In this document: piece after piece, positions 54,451 through 63,622 of the stretch
Numbering within the stretch: position 1 is the first letter of the stretch
Layout: every line of letters starts with the position of its first letter
From: Salinivirga cyanobacteriivorans
GTDB taxonomy: Bacteria; Bacteroidota; Bacteroidia; Bacteroidales; Salinivirgaceae
Length of the DNA stretch: 64,000 nucleotides
Direction: 5' to 3'
Assembly (NCBI RefSeq): GCF_001443605.1
Contig: NZ_CP013118.1
Location: 62,001 to 126,000 of the forward strand
Notes under the pieces: model-generated
Database searches by the model: none
What the model was told of the DNA's origin: nothing
The model's input: only the letters and a program-made list of their open reading frames with translations
Made by a program: the position numbers and the translations under genes

Positions 54451-54805
54451 AATGCGCTACATCGCGGGTGGTGGCATCGGCGGTTACGAAGCCGTAGCGC
54501 GATTTAATGGGCATATACCCACGTACGTCGCCGCCTTCGGTGATGCCGGGGATTACGAACAGGTAGGCCTGGCCCTGTTGCACGGGGTCGTACTGCATGC
54601 TGGCCAGAAACGATTCCCACACGGCGCGCATCTCGTTGCTGTAGTCGGTGTTGGGGCGCTCTATGAGGCCGTCGCCGTTTTCGTCCCAATAGTTGATGTC
54701 CAGCGCGGGCAGGTATTCCACATCCCAGCTTACCACGGCCTGGCCGTAAATGTCGTTGAGTGCGTCTTCGAACTGGGCTTCGGTGTAGTTGAGCTCGTAG
54801 CCACG

Positions 54806-55143
54806 GGGTCAGTGCAATAGAGATTTATTGTTCTTTTATATTCTTTGCCTTGATGCAAAGAACCAAAAATCAAGACCAAATTACGCTTCAGCCCGCTCTG
54901 TTCAAAGAATTAAATGACCAATAAAAGCTGAACAAGCCTCTTTTATGTCATTCATATCCTTTGAACATTCACTCCAACGCTGGCTCGCAAATTTGGTCTG
55001 GCCTGCCCGCAAAAAGTTTTTTAGTGTATTACTAACTTTTTATTGTAGCTTTTTGACCGGCCATGATGCAACGCCTGAACGACATTGCCACCTTCCGGGA
55101 AAAAGGCTGCATAGATATACTATACCTTTACTCAATACACGGC
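54806..55143. other. Intergenic region between immunity B and truncated gene C
   Basis: 338 bp without a convincing gene. It includes a TTGCCTTGATGCAAAGAACC stretch (partly palindromic TTTGC...GCAAA), which I take as a common intergenic sequence of the phylum. It marks the recombination breakpoint of gene C. Confidence 0.45.
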
Positions 55144-56319
55144 CTACTTCCCCTGCTCCACCTCCATAATCAATTCAACGCGTTTTTTGTCCTGGGGAGA
55201 TATAACCACCTGGTCGTTGCTGAGTTCATAAAACTGATTGCGTTCTACCATTTCGTGGTACCAGTCAAACTGCCCGAAAAATTCCTGTAAATCTTTGCTA
55301 TTGAACTGATAGCCCTGTCTTGCAAAAAATGCGTTCCTTAATTTTCGCAACTGGCCTTTTGATAGCTTCTGTAATTCTTCGGTTGATGCATCAGAAAGTA
55401 AGCTTTCTGTTATAAAAGTGCCTGAAAAAGATTTCTCTTTTTTCGGCATGTTTACAATTAACCGATCTTTACCATAACACAAATTCCTCACATCCTTATG
55501 AGGGAATTCTTTTGGTAAAACAACTTCTCTAAAAGAAATAGGTTTGCCATTCGGTTTGATTTCATAATAGTTTCTATTTTGATATCTTATAACTTCTTTA
55601 CTGTAAACCTCATTTATTATTGCATATGATTCACTTTTTATGTTCCATAAAATACCTTTTCCTTTTTCTTTTAAATCTATTTTAGCATAAATAATTTCAG
55701 TTTCTGGTATTATGAACCAGCTTCCAGGAACTACATTTGCTAAAACTAGCTCTGGATTATCCCACTGTCCAATTTTTACACGATATACATCTTCAGTTTC
55801 GCTGGAATACCAATTACAAATATGTGGAGACCCAAAGTAAATATAACCTTTATTAAAGGTAGGTTTTCTTCCGAATAATGGTAACATTTCAATGTCAAAC
55901 CTCTCTCTTTCAGACAATTCCATCTTAGTTAGAAAGTAATTGTTTTGAAGCAAAAAGGAACAATACAAAATATTGTTATCATATGATATATTTTTATCGA
56001 TAGTTGAATAATCCAATTTTTGTGTTCTATCTTTAAAATGTATCTCAACTATTCCTTTATAATTAAAAACAGAGACATTTGAAGAAATGAAAACCTGTCT
56101 TTTATTAGGTTGTTTTTCTAATTTGCTCAATACACCATTATTAGAATAAAAATCTTTGATTTTAAACAACTTATTATAGTTTTTTCTCTGATAATCGTTA
56201 CATCGGTATATTAAATTGGAATCCATCCCAATAAATTCAAAATCGTTTGAAATGCCAACAAAATCTTGGGAATATGTATCTAGGCATATTAAGAGCAAAA
56301 TAACATAAAGAAACTTCAT
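55144..56319 (-). CDS. Candidate periplasmic immunity protein B (with YARHG-like C-terminus)
   Basis: 391 residues. Signal peptide MKFLYVILLLICLDTYSQ. Long beta-rich middle part reminiscent of a propeller (NKGYIYFGSPHICNWYSSETED, WFIIPETEIIYAKIDL), then a C-terminal YARHG-type domain (LRKLRNAFFARQGYQFNSKDLQEFFGQFDWY). YARHG domains are known in exported Gram-negative proteins that bind the cell wall. It starts 6 bp after gene B. Immunity role inferred from position and export. Confidence 0.6.
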   Translation of the reverse strand: MKFLYVILLLICLDTYSQDFVGISNDFEFIGMDSNLIYRCNDYQRKNYNKLFKIKDFYSNNGVLSKLEKQPNKRQVFISSNVSVFNYKGIVEIHFKDRTQKLDYSTIDKNISYDNNILYCSFLLQNNYFLTKMELSERERFDIEMLPLFGRKPTFNKGYIYFGSPHICNWYSSETEDVYRVKIGQWDNPELVLANVVPGSWFIIPETEIIYAKIDLKEKGKGILWNIKSESYAIINEVYSKEVIRYQNRNYYEIKPNGKPISFREVVLPKEFPHKDVRNLCYGKDRLIVNMPKKEKSFSGTFITESLLSDASTEELQKLSKGQLRKLRNAFFARQGYQFNSKDLQEFFGQFDWYHEMVERNQFYELSNDQVVISPQDKKRVELIMEVEQGK

Positions 56320-56325
56320 AATCTA

Positions 56326-58338
56326 TTATTTAATATATTTAAACCAAATGTATGGATTTGTTAGTCTTGTGATTTTACTACTTCGACTTTTGGGAAATTG
56401 CATAATCGCTTTTGTATCAGTACCTGCTTCTATAGCAATTGGTAATTCCACATCAAAATCATCTCCAACTTTAGTCTTTTCTGGGGTTCCTGAGAAAAGA
56501 GTTTTAGGTACTATTGCAACGATATGTCCAGGCCCTGACTCTTTCACCACACCAATAATTATTTCTCCCAAATTTGCTTGATTCTGAATGTCATCGAAAA
56601 AAACATTCCAGGTTTGCGTAGATGGTTTGGTTAACCTTTCAAAATATTCTGTTAAAGAATTGCTATTTAAATCTTCGTATATTCTATTTGCTGTTCCTGT
56701 CCAACTAATAAGTCCTTTAAATGCAGTTGGCCCATCTTGAGTCTCCAGCCCTGATCCGAATCTACTATCTGGATTTTCTGGATCTGTTACAGGAAACAAT
56801 ACTGTCTCATTTTTCATATAATACAAATATGCTCTGATAGTATTATTGCATGTATATTCTACTCCAGGTGTCTCCCATGATTCTCCAATCAACATTGCAC
56901 TATCAGCAAATTGTTGAATATGCTCTAAATCTGCACCATACAAATAGTTTTTAAGCACATCAACATTATCCGAATCAACATCTATGTGTAATACATCATG
57001 TCCTCCCGTTCCTATACCTTCAAAACGTAATGACGTAAAATCACCTTGTTGCTGATAAATATTTTCCTCAGGGTATTCATTGTATAAACCTGGATTAATT
57101 TTGACTTCTTGATTGCGAGGATAAAACTCAATTTGAATCTGAATCGGATCTGCATCTCCAAGCGCTACAGATGAATGATACAAAATGGAAGTACTGTAAT
57201 TGTAGCTTACCTGACTATTTCCATTAGCATAAGCATTCTTTAATGTATCTAAAACCGCCATTATTTTGGATTTATTTACAATTACACCACTTTCCCCCTC
57301 CTCCACATCCTCAAAAATATGCCATCCACCTTCTGGGTTGTGTATGAAGTCCCATTGGTATTTCCAAAGTTCGGTGCCGGTTGAATAATCCATAAGATTA
57401 TCTGTTTCTCCCTGAGGCAAAGTAAAGGAATTTTCTTCGGAAAACGTGTGGCGTAAATTAAAAACTCCGTGGCCAAGTTCATGCGCTACATCGCGGGTGG
57501 TGGCATCGGCGGTTACGAAGCCGTAGCGCGATTTAATGGGCATATACCCACGTACGTCGCCGCCTTCGGTGATGCCGGGGATTACGAACAGGTAGGCCTG
57601 GCCCTGTTGCACGGGGTCGTACTGCATGCTGGCCAGAAACGATTCCCACACGGCGCGCATCTCGTTGCTGTAGTCGGTGTTGGGGCGCTCTATGAGGCCG
57701 TCGCCGTTTTCGTCCCAATAGTTGATGTCCAGCGCGGGCAGGTATTCCACATCCCAGCTTACCACGGCCTGGCCGTAAATGTCGTTGAGGGCCTCTTCGA
57801 GTTGTTCCTGTGTGTAATTGAGCTCGTGGCCTACAGGTACTACTTTCAATTCGAGGGCAAAGCGCTCATAAGCTGCCACCCCTATACCTCCGGCTATGGA
57901 AGCTTCCCCGGTGGTGGTATCGCGGTTGCACACGGCCAGCAGAATATCTTCATTGCCGGGTGGTGCCTGCAGGCTGAGTGTGTAGCCTGAGGTGGCATCG
58001 CCGTCTGCGCTTACGCCGGTGCCGCCCGACTGGTACTGGAAATTGAGCTCATCGGCGTCGCTGTCGTTCACCTGCACGCGCAACATGCCGGTTTCATCGG
58101 TGGACATGGCTTTCCAGCCAATGCCGGTGACCTGCGTACCCGTGGTCAGGGTTTGATAGCCGGTTACGGGCGGATCGCGATAAGCATCCATACCGTATTT
58201 GGACATGCTGTGGGGGACAAACTCAATTGGCCTGTCGCAGGCGATCATATCCTGCACCGGATCGTGGTCGGCTCCACCACCGGAACCACCTTCGCCATCG
58301 CCACCCACGTTGAAATGGTCATCTTCGGTTACCACCAC
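56326..58338 (-). CDS. Metallopeptidase-toxin gene B (5'-truncated polymorphic toxin)
   Basis: 670 residues from a GTG; the frame is open to 58398 but a true N-terminus is missing, so this is a 5'-truncated gene. Residues of about 190-350 form a metzincin-like peptidase: H286 ELG H290, H297, and a NLMDY Met-turn near 314-318. Residues 325-347 are the junction. Tip B follows: a linker domain shared with tip A (IYQQ, GDFTSLRFEG), then C497 (YTCNNTIRAYLYY) and H605 (GPGHIVAIVP), a spacing typical of NlpC/P60- or CHAP-like peptidoglycan hydrolases. The peptidase may release the tip. Delivery and toxicity are inferred. Confidence 0.68.
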   Translation of the reverse strand: MVVTEDDHFNVGGDGEGGSGGGADHDPVQDMIACDRPIEFVPHSMSKYGMDAYRDPPVTGYQTLTTGTQVTGIGWKAMSTDETGMLRVQVNDSDADELNFQYQSGGTGVSADGDATSGYTLSLQAPPGNEDILLAVCNRDTTTGEASIAGGIGVAAYERFALELKVVPVGHELNYTQEQLEEALNDIYGQAVVSWDVEYLPALDINYWDENGDGLIERPNTDYSNEMRAVWESFLASMQYDPVQQGQAYLFVIPGITEGGDVRGYMPIKSRYGFVTADATTRDVAHELGHGVFNLRHTFSEENSFTLPQGETDNLMDYSTGTELWKYQWDFIHNPEGGWHIFEDVEEGESGVIVNKSKIMAVLDTLKNAYANGNSQVSYNYSTSILYHSSVALGDADPIQIQIEFYPRNQEVKINPGLYNEYPEENIYQQQGDFTSLRFEGIGTGGHDVLHIDVDSDNVDVLKNYLYGADLEHIQQFADSAMLIGESWETPGVEYTCNNTIRAYLYYMKNETVLFPVTDPENPDSRFGSGLETQDGPTAFKGLISWTGTANRIYEDLNSNSLTEYFERLTKPSTQTWNVFFDDIQNQANLGEIIIGVVKESGPGHIVAIVPKTLFSGTPEKTKVGDDFDVELPIAIEAGTDTKAIMQFPKSRSSKITRLTNPYIWFKYIK
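57298..57366 (-). repeat. 69-bp junction sequence, copy B
   Basis: Encodes WKYQWDFIHNPEGG to IFEDVEE joined to an intact metallopeptidase domain. It is the most diverged of the five at DNA level (for example TTCTGGGTTGTGTATGAAG). Confidence 0.85.
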
Positions 58339-58444
58339 CTCGGTGCCTGCGCCATCGCTGATGTAGGTGGCTCCACTTCGCCCGATTGCAAATCCGCGCT
58401 ATCTGGGGCTAAACAGGCTTTTTCTAACACAAAGTAAAGAAACA

Positions 58445-59269
58445 TTAAAATTCTTTCTTTTTATCCATGTCAAAACCTTCTTTTAAGGCGTCTTTGAAAT
58501 AGGTTTTATCTTTATCTCGATCTAATATGGTCCCATCTATTCTAATCTCTTCGATTGCTTCAAACGAGCACTTTTTTAACTTCTGTTTGAGACTATTGTA
58601 TTTTCGCACCTGAAGATATAGAGGTGATTTATACGTTGATGTAATATCCAAATTACCCAATAACATTTTTGTTTTATCAACACCAACCTTTTCTATTGCT
58701 AAATTTATTACGGGACATCCTTTTACCTGCAAAAAATACCAAAAATTTACCGTTCCGGTGGTTGAGTTTCGGGGAAAAAGAACTAATAAACTATCAAGTT
58801 CAGTCCAGGAATAACCCTTTCCTATTAATTCGGAAGTGCTGTTTTTTAGAAAGTTGTATTCATTAGGGTATTTCTCTTTTAAATTCTTATTTTTATTTAA
58901 AGAACCGATAAAGAATTTTGCCTGCAAGGGAATAATTCCTTTATAGTCGGTTGCGTAAAAAGGAGAAACAGTATCTTGCCATTCTTTCTTTACTTTATAT
59001 TGCAAGGTATCAATGTAATTATTCCATCCTTGTTCTGACACTTCATTAGAATGCATTAATTCGTAAAGCTCGTTTAAAGCGTGTGCATATTCATATAAAT
59101 TTAAATTAAACAAGCTTTCTTTTATCGATGCCTTTATGGCCTCATGTCCTTTCTCAAAGGCTGGTGTAACAGAGGTGCTGTTCAACACACCATCAACATT
59201 ATTTTCTTGCGAAAAAGAAACAATGTTGATTAAAAGAGTAATCCAAACAAAAAATATTTTTTTCATCAT
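58445..59269 (-). CDS. Candidate periplasmic immunity protein A
   Basis: 274 residues with a signal peptide (MMKKIFFVWITLLINIVSFSQ). The mature part is helical and charged (YEYAHALNELYELMH, LKEKYPNEYNFLKNS), ending KEGFDMDKKKEF. Its ATG shares one base with the TAA of tip A (TAATG). Not a recognised family. Export matches the proposed cell-wall target of tip A. Confidence 0.6.
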   Translation of the reverse strand: MMKKIFFVWITLLINIVSFSQENNVDGVLNSTSVTPAFEKGHEAIKASIKESLFNLNLYEYAHALNELYELMHSNEVSEQGWNNYIDTLQYKVKKEWQDTVSPFYATDYKGIIPLQAKFFIGSLNKNKNLKEKYPNEYNFLKNSTSELIGKGYSWTELDSLLVLFPRNSTTGTVNFWYFLQVKGCPVINLAIEKVGVDKTKMLLGNLDITSTYKSPLYLQVRKYNSLKQKLKKCSFEAIEEIRIDGTILDRDKDKTYFKDALKEGFDMDKKKEF

Positions 59270-60189
59270 TATCGGTTTATTGTAATATTGATTTCTAATG
59301 CTTTGTTGCTTTCTTCCGCTTCTTCTTGCTTTTGTTCAATATATGTGTTTATTGAATTTAAGGTTGTACCTGAAGAGCCATTTGTATCATAAATATTTAT
59401 CGTTTTTATAGTTTCACCGGTTTCAGGGTCTTTTAATTCAAATTCAGCAGAAGTATATTCATCTCCAGCTGTAATTAAACAACCTGAAGTGTGTTCATAG
59501 TCCACTCCTGTATGAATTAAAATACCTGAACGCGTACCTGATTTTTCAGGAGTTGTTTTTAATCTGAATTCATTAGCACAATTCTCCCGTTTTTCTTTTG
59601 GAGGCTTGTCGTCATATAATGAACAATCATTTTCTATTACCTCATAAGTTTCAGCCGGGATGCGTTTCCCGCTCCCATCTTGGCGCTCTTCAGCATAAGT
59701 TCCGGCTTCCCGTTCGATAAAATATCCTGTTACTTCGCCATTGTCAATAATAAAACTACTAAAGGTATTTTTTTCATTTTCTTCAATTAGTTCTGTAACT
59801 ATCTCGACTTCAATTATAGAGTCCTCATAAATATAATTGTATAAAAGGCTATAATCATCGGCTTCAACATCAATTTCTATTACATGGTTACCTGGACTCC
59901 CAACTCCTTCAAACCGAAGTGATGTAAAGTCTCCATCTTGCTGATAAATATGATCCTCTGTATAAGTTTCACCATTTGCCGGGTTTATCCGGGTTTCTTG
60001 CTGGTAATGATCCGTCTCTATCTGCACTTGAATGGGATCCTCCCCGCCTAAGTCTACCGAAGAATTATACATTATAGTTGTTCCATAATTAAACGAGACT
60101 TCATCTTCTCCGTTTTCGTAGCCTTCTTTTATCTCATCCAATATCTCCAGTATTTCTGACTCATCGGTAATCAAGGCCGCTTCTTCCAC
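59269..60189 (-). CDS. Orphan toxin tip A (L,D-transpeptidase/DUF5675-like candidate)
   Basis: 306 residues from a GTG inside the junction (VEEAALITDE). The linker domain to about residue 115 is clearly related to that of tip B (TIMYNSSVDLGG, IYQQDGDFTSLRFEGVG). The C-terminal domain has SGILIH226TG...EH233TSGC237LITAG, matching the His...S-G-Cys pattern of YkuD L,D-transpeptidases and DUF5675. No delivery domain is attached. It should cut or exchange peptidoglycan cross-links if delivered. This is inferred from motif only. Confidence 0.6.
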   Translation of the reverse strand: MEEAALITDESEILEILDEIKEGYENGEDEVSFNYGTTIMYNSSVDLGGEDPIQVQIETDHYQQETRINPANGETYTEDHIYQQDGDFTSLRFEGVGSPGNHVIEIDVEADDYSLLYNYIYEDSIIEVEIVTELIEENEKNTFSSFIIDNGEVTGYFIEREAGTYAEERQDGSGKRIPAETYEVIENDCSLYDDKPPKEKRENCANEFRLKTTPEKSGTRSGILIHTGVDYEHTSGCLITAGDEYTSAEFELKDPETGETIKTINIYDTNGSSGTTLNSINTYIEQKQEEAEESNKALEINITINR

Positions 60190-60249
60190 ATCCTCAAAGA
60201 TATGCCAGCCGCCTTCGGGGTTGTGGATCAGGTCCCATTGGTATTTCCA
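60181..60249 (-). repeat. 69-bp junction sequence, copy A
   Basis: Encodes WKYQWDLIHNPEGG to IFEDVEE. At 60250 the sequence passes into the mobile-unit end, identical to unit 3. Confidence 0.85.
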
Positions 60250-61218
60250 AGTGAGCAGGAAAACCCATCGTCAATGATGTTTTTATACAGGCTTTTATCA
60301 AAGAACGTCGTGCTATAAACACACTTTCAAATATATAAAAATCGGCCATACTTTTTCTTTCAATTGAAAACTTCAATTGAAAAAAAAAAGACCACAGGTT
60401 ATTTTTTAAAAGAAAAACAAAAAAAGAAAGCCATACCGCAAGGTAAGGCGGAAAGGGCTGTCAAGGCTGACGGCAAAAGAGTTTTACCATAAAAATCCAT
60501 TTATTAAAACTGTTTTGCCGGAACTCGCCTTGGCCTTTACTGCCCTTGGAGCCGGCTTAAATTGGGCTTCCTTTTTTTGCTTTCCGGAAGTCAAAAATTC
60601 CTTTGTTTAAAGTCTTTAACCTGCTGAACAATGGTAACTTGTGCGTAAGGAAAAAGTGCCTACAGCAAGCGGTGGGAAAGCGGATGCAATAAGTGAAGTG
60701 AGGAACGAACGAAACGGGTTGCAGACGCTGTGCAGCGATAGCGAGCCGCCTGCGAGTGCGGCCGAGGCCTGCCGGGTAAAAGCCGACCTTAGAAGGCTGA
60801 GCGGCAGTGCTGCCTGCAGTGAGCTTTGGCGCAGGTTTTTGATCGTGTCGTCGGATGGAGCGATGGCTCAAAAACTGTGACAAAGGCGAACCGAGGACGC
60901 CAGCAGGCTCGCTTAACTCGGGCAGCGGTTGGCTGTGACTGCGATGTGGAGTTTACGGAACATGGCAGGCGCAGACAAAGGAGCTGCCAATGAGGAAGAT
61001 TGAGGAACGCAAAAAACATGACAAGCTCGTATCCGCCAGCTGGCGGAGGAGACCCGCAGGGCGGAACAGCTTATTTTTATTCAATTGAAAATAAGAGTAT
61101 CATAAAAATGTGCTGTGACGGCTTGGCCATGGGTTTTTGCTGACGAGTGATGACGAATACCGCTTTTCCGGATTTCCGATACGTTGCACTATCGGGACAG
61201 GCTGTGCGGTGGGGTTTT
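60250..61218. other. Conserved non-coding segment of unit 4
   Basis: Matches 45465-46433 base for base in the lines compared. No gene supported. Confidence 0.65.
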
Positions 61219-61527
61219 CTAATATTCCAAAGGTTCTCGTTTTACATGACGAACTCTTAAAATCTGGATGTTTTCATCAGTAATTTTATATGCAACCCTG
61301 TAATTATACAATTCAAAAGCTCTATAGTTACCTTTATTGTTAGTTTTGAACTTATCTGCCGGGTATCTATGTGGTTGTTCCGGTATTTTATCAACTGTAT
61401 CTAAAATACCATCTCTTACAGTGATTGCGCCTTGGTAAGATTCTTTTAATATTTTATTATAGGCTTTCTTTAATTGGGTTTTTGCCTCTTTGTCCCATAT
61501 AACAGGCAATTGTTTATTTGTTACCAT
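61219..61527 (-). CDS. RelE/ParE-family toxin, unit 4
   Basis: 102 residues, identical to the toxin at 46434, with the same 7-bp overlap with its antitoxin gene. Confidence 0.85.
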   Translation of the reverse strand: MVTNKQLPVIWDKEAKTQLKKAYNKILKESYQGAITVRDGILDTVDKIPEQPHRYPADKFKTNNKGNYRAFELYNYRVAYKITDENIQILRVRHVKREPLEY

Positions 61528-61769
61528 CCCTTTGCTTCTTCTCTTAATGATTCTTGTGTGATGAATTGCCCTTTATTTATCCTTTCTTCTGCTTCTTCCA
61601 GTTCTTTATTGTACTGAGCTACAGAAATTCGGTTTGACTTTTCTGCTGCTTTATCCAAAAAAGATTTCATCATTGACAACATTGATTCTTTTTGTGCTTT
61701 AGAAAGCATGCTATAATAAAATTTAAACTCCTGATTTAATGTTTGTTCTTTCATCGCTCCTAATTTCAT
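61521..61769 (-). CDS. Antitoxin partner, unit 4
   Basis: 82 residues, identical to the antitoxin at 46736. Confidence 0.75.
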   Translation of the reverse strand: MKLGAMKEQTLNQEFKFYYSMLSKAQKESMLSMMKSFLDKAAEKSNRISVAQYNKELEEAEERINKGQFITQESLREEAKGW

Positions 61770-61809
61770 AGTTCTTTACAAATTTAACGATTAATAGTTA
61801 CTTTCTGTT

Positions 61810-62673
61810 TCATTTCAACGGATGATATTTTTCTAACTCCTTTTGCAGATCTTCTAAATTGTCCGTCCTGTAACGCTCTGTGCTGCTTACATACTTGTGC
61901 CCGGCCATGTATTGCACTTCCCGTAAATTGTAATGTTGCAACCAATTTGTAATGACCGATGCCCGGATTTGTGCCATGTTTTTTAACCTCGGTCCGTACC
62001 GGTTTATCATCTTTTTTATTCTTGGCATGCCACGGCCCAGCCGCTTTTTGTGGAACAAATAAGGGCCTTCGATTTCATCGCTCAACGCTTTTCTTTCGGT
62101 CAAAAGATATTCGTGCAACGGTAGTATTTGAAAGGGCTTTAGCGCTAATATCCTTTTGTTGGTCCTTTTGGTGGAAGGTACATAAATTTGGCCTTTGCCC
62201 AGTTGCAAATGGTTGATCTCCAGCTTTACCAGTTCACAGGTTTGTAAGCCCTGGTAAATTTTCAACCCTAAAATGATGTGATAGGTTTTCAACGTGTTTT
62301 CGTGCGTCCAGTGGTTGCGGCTTTCAGGGAACTTTTGGTATATTTCATCGAGCTGCTTTTGGGTAAATAAATCGTGCGGTACCGTGCGCTGTACGCCTTT
62401 TAATCGGACGTTTTCTGCAACGTTGGGCAGGCCTTTAAATTCCAAGTAATAGCCGATTTTTTTTAACTCTAAATTGATGGTTTTTGCCTGTATGCTTTGG
62501 CCTTTTCGATAGCGGATGTACTGCATTAACTGCTCATTATCAAAACTTTCAGCTGAAAGAGATAGTTCATGCAAATAAAGTTTAAACTTCTTTTCAATGA
62601 AAGAACCATAATCACCGGCCGTGCTTATGGCAAAGCCTTTTTCAACCAGGTATTGTTTAAAATATTGATCCAT
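61810..62673 (-). CDS. Tyrosine recombinase 2, unit 4
   Basis: 287 residues, identical to 47025-47888, with the same Gln and missing His in the active site. Confidence 0.85.
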   Translation of the reverse strand: MDQYFKQYLVEKGFAISTAGDYGSFIEKKFKLYLHELSLSAESFDNEQLMQYIRYRKGQSIQAKTINLELKKIGYYLEFKGLPNVAENVRLKGVQRTVPHDLFTQKQLDEIYQKFPESRNHWTHENTLKTYHIILGLKIYQGLQTCELVKLEINHLQLGKGQIYVPSTKRTNKRILALKPFQILPLHEYLLTERKALSDEIEGPYLFHKKRLGRGMPRIKKMINRYGPRLKNMAQIRASVITNWLQHYNLREVQYMAGHKYVSSTERYRTDNLEDLQKELEKYHPLK

Positions 62674-63583
62674 TGACCAAATGCGTATATTTCTGTGTTG
62701 ACTCTATTGATTTATGACCAAGGAATAAAGCAATGTTTTCTAACCGCATGCCCTCCTGTAAAAGGTGTGTAGCAATAGAGTGCCGTAAAATGTGCAGGCC
62801 AAAGGTTTTCTGTTTTAGTTTTTCGTCGCTTGTTTGGTTTTTTAGCAACTGCAACCGGTTGTACATGCCCTGCTGGCTCCACCGGGTCCCGCGACGGCCC
62901 AAAAGCAGGGCTTCGTTTTTTTGTCCGTTCAAAAGTTCATCCCGTTGGTTGAAAATGTATTCCTGCAGGCCGGATTTTACCTGCTTGTTCATAGGAACAT
63001 ACCGCTGCCTGTAACCTTTTCCTTGTCGAACATAAAGCAAGTCTTTCTCAAAAAGTAGGTCGCTGATATTCAGGGCTGCACCTTCGCTTGCCCGTAACCC
63101 GCAACCGTAATAAATCCCGAGCATGGCTGTGTCTCTTTGGCTGTATAAATTATCCTGGTCTTTTGCAGCTTTGTACAAGGCTTTTATCTCTGCTTTGCTT
63201 AAATATGTAGCGGTTTCACAGGTTTTAAGCAGTTCGGGTTTAATGGCGATGTTGGCCGTGCCTGTGAGTTGAAGGAACTTGCTCAAAAGTCGCAGCGTGG
63301 TAATGTGTTTGTTGATGTAACCTGCACTCAGGCTGCCCGATCGGTTGCAGTTGGGGCGGTGTTGCAGATACTCCAGGTAGCTTTTTATTTGCCCGGCTTT
63401 AAAGTTTCGTAAATGACGGGTTTGGTTTTGCTCCAAAAACGATAAAAATTCCTTTGTGTTCCAATAACCGAGCTTTACCGTATGTGGGTTGTAGTTCAGT
63501 GTTTCCAACCACCTTCGGAAGTTTTCGGATATAAACACGAACTGTTTACTTTTAATTTCCCTATTAACACTTTTTTGGAACAT
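62657..63583 (-). CDS. Tyrosine recombinase 1, unit 4
   Basis: 308 residues, identical to 47872-48798, with a complete catalytic set. The inverted 10-bp motif cluster recurs at 63583-63681. Confidence 0.92.
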   Translation of the reverse strand: MFQKSVNREIKSKQFVFISENFRRWLETLNYNPHTVKLGYWNTKEFLSFLEQNQTRHLRNFKAGQIKSYLEYLQHRPNCNRSGSLSAGYINKHITTLRLLSKFLQLTGTANIAIKPELLKTCETATYLSKAEIKALYKAAKDQDNLYSQRDTAMLGIYYGCGLRASEGAALNISDLLFEKDLLYVRQGKGYRQRYVPMNKQVKSGLQEYIFNQRDELLNGQKNEALLLGRRGTRWSQQGMYNRLQLLKNQTSDEKLKQKTFGLHILRHSIATHLLQEGMRLENIALFLGHKSIESTQKYTHLVNGSIF

Positions 63584-63622
63584 GGAACGCCAAGGGGTTT
63601 TTAAACTTTAATTTCATGTCAA

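Larger units (their letters stand above)
52566..54805 (-). pseudogene. Truncated and frameshifted metallopeptidase-toxin gene C
   Basis: Homology to gene B begins abruptly at GYELNYTE (54802), preceded by an in-frame stop. The metallopeptidase frame runs to DVAH and is then disrupted by a 20-bp hairpin insertion (54431-54450) that replaces the Glu and second half of HELGH. Reading resumes in another frame (TTG at 54452) as 628 residues covering NLRHTF, NLMDY, the junction and tip C. Tip C is long (about 580 residues), mostly helical, with a hydrophobic segment (FALTIATFYFPAASLSRAI), and has no motif that I recognise. Neighbour C is a membrane protein. Confidence 0.75.

Noticed and set aside
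52566-54452. Gene C as an intact 628-residue protein starting with TTG at 54452
   Set aside because: The first codons are read from the hairpin insertion, and the sequence after them is the middle of the metallopeptidase domain. It is a broken gene.
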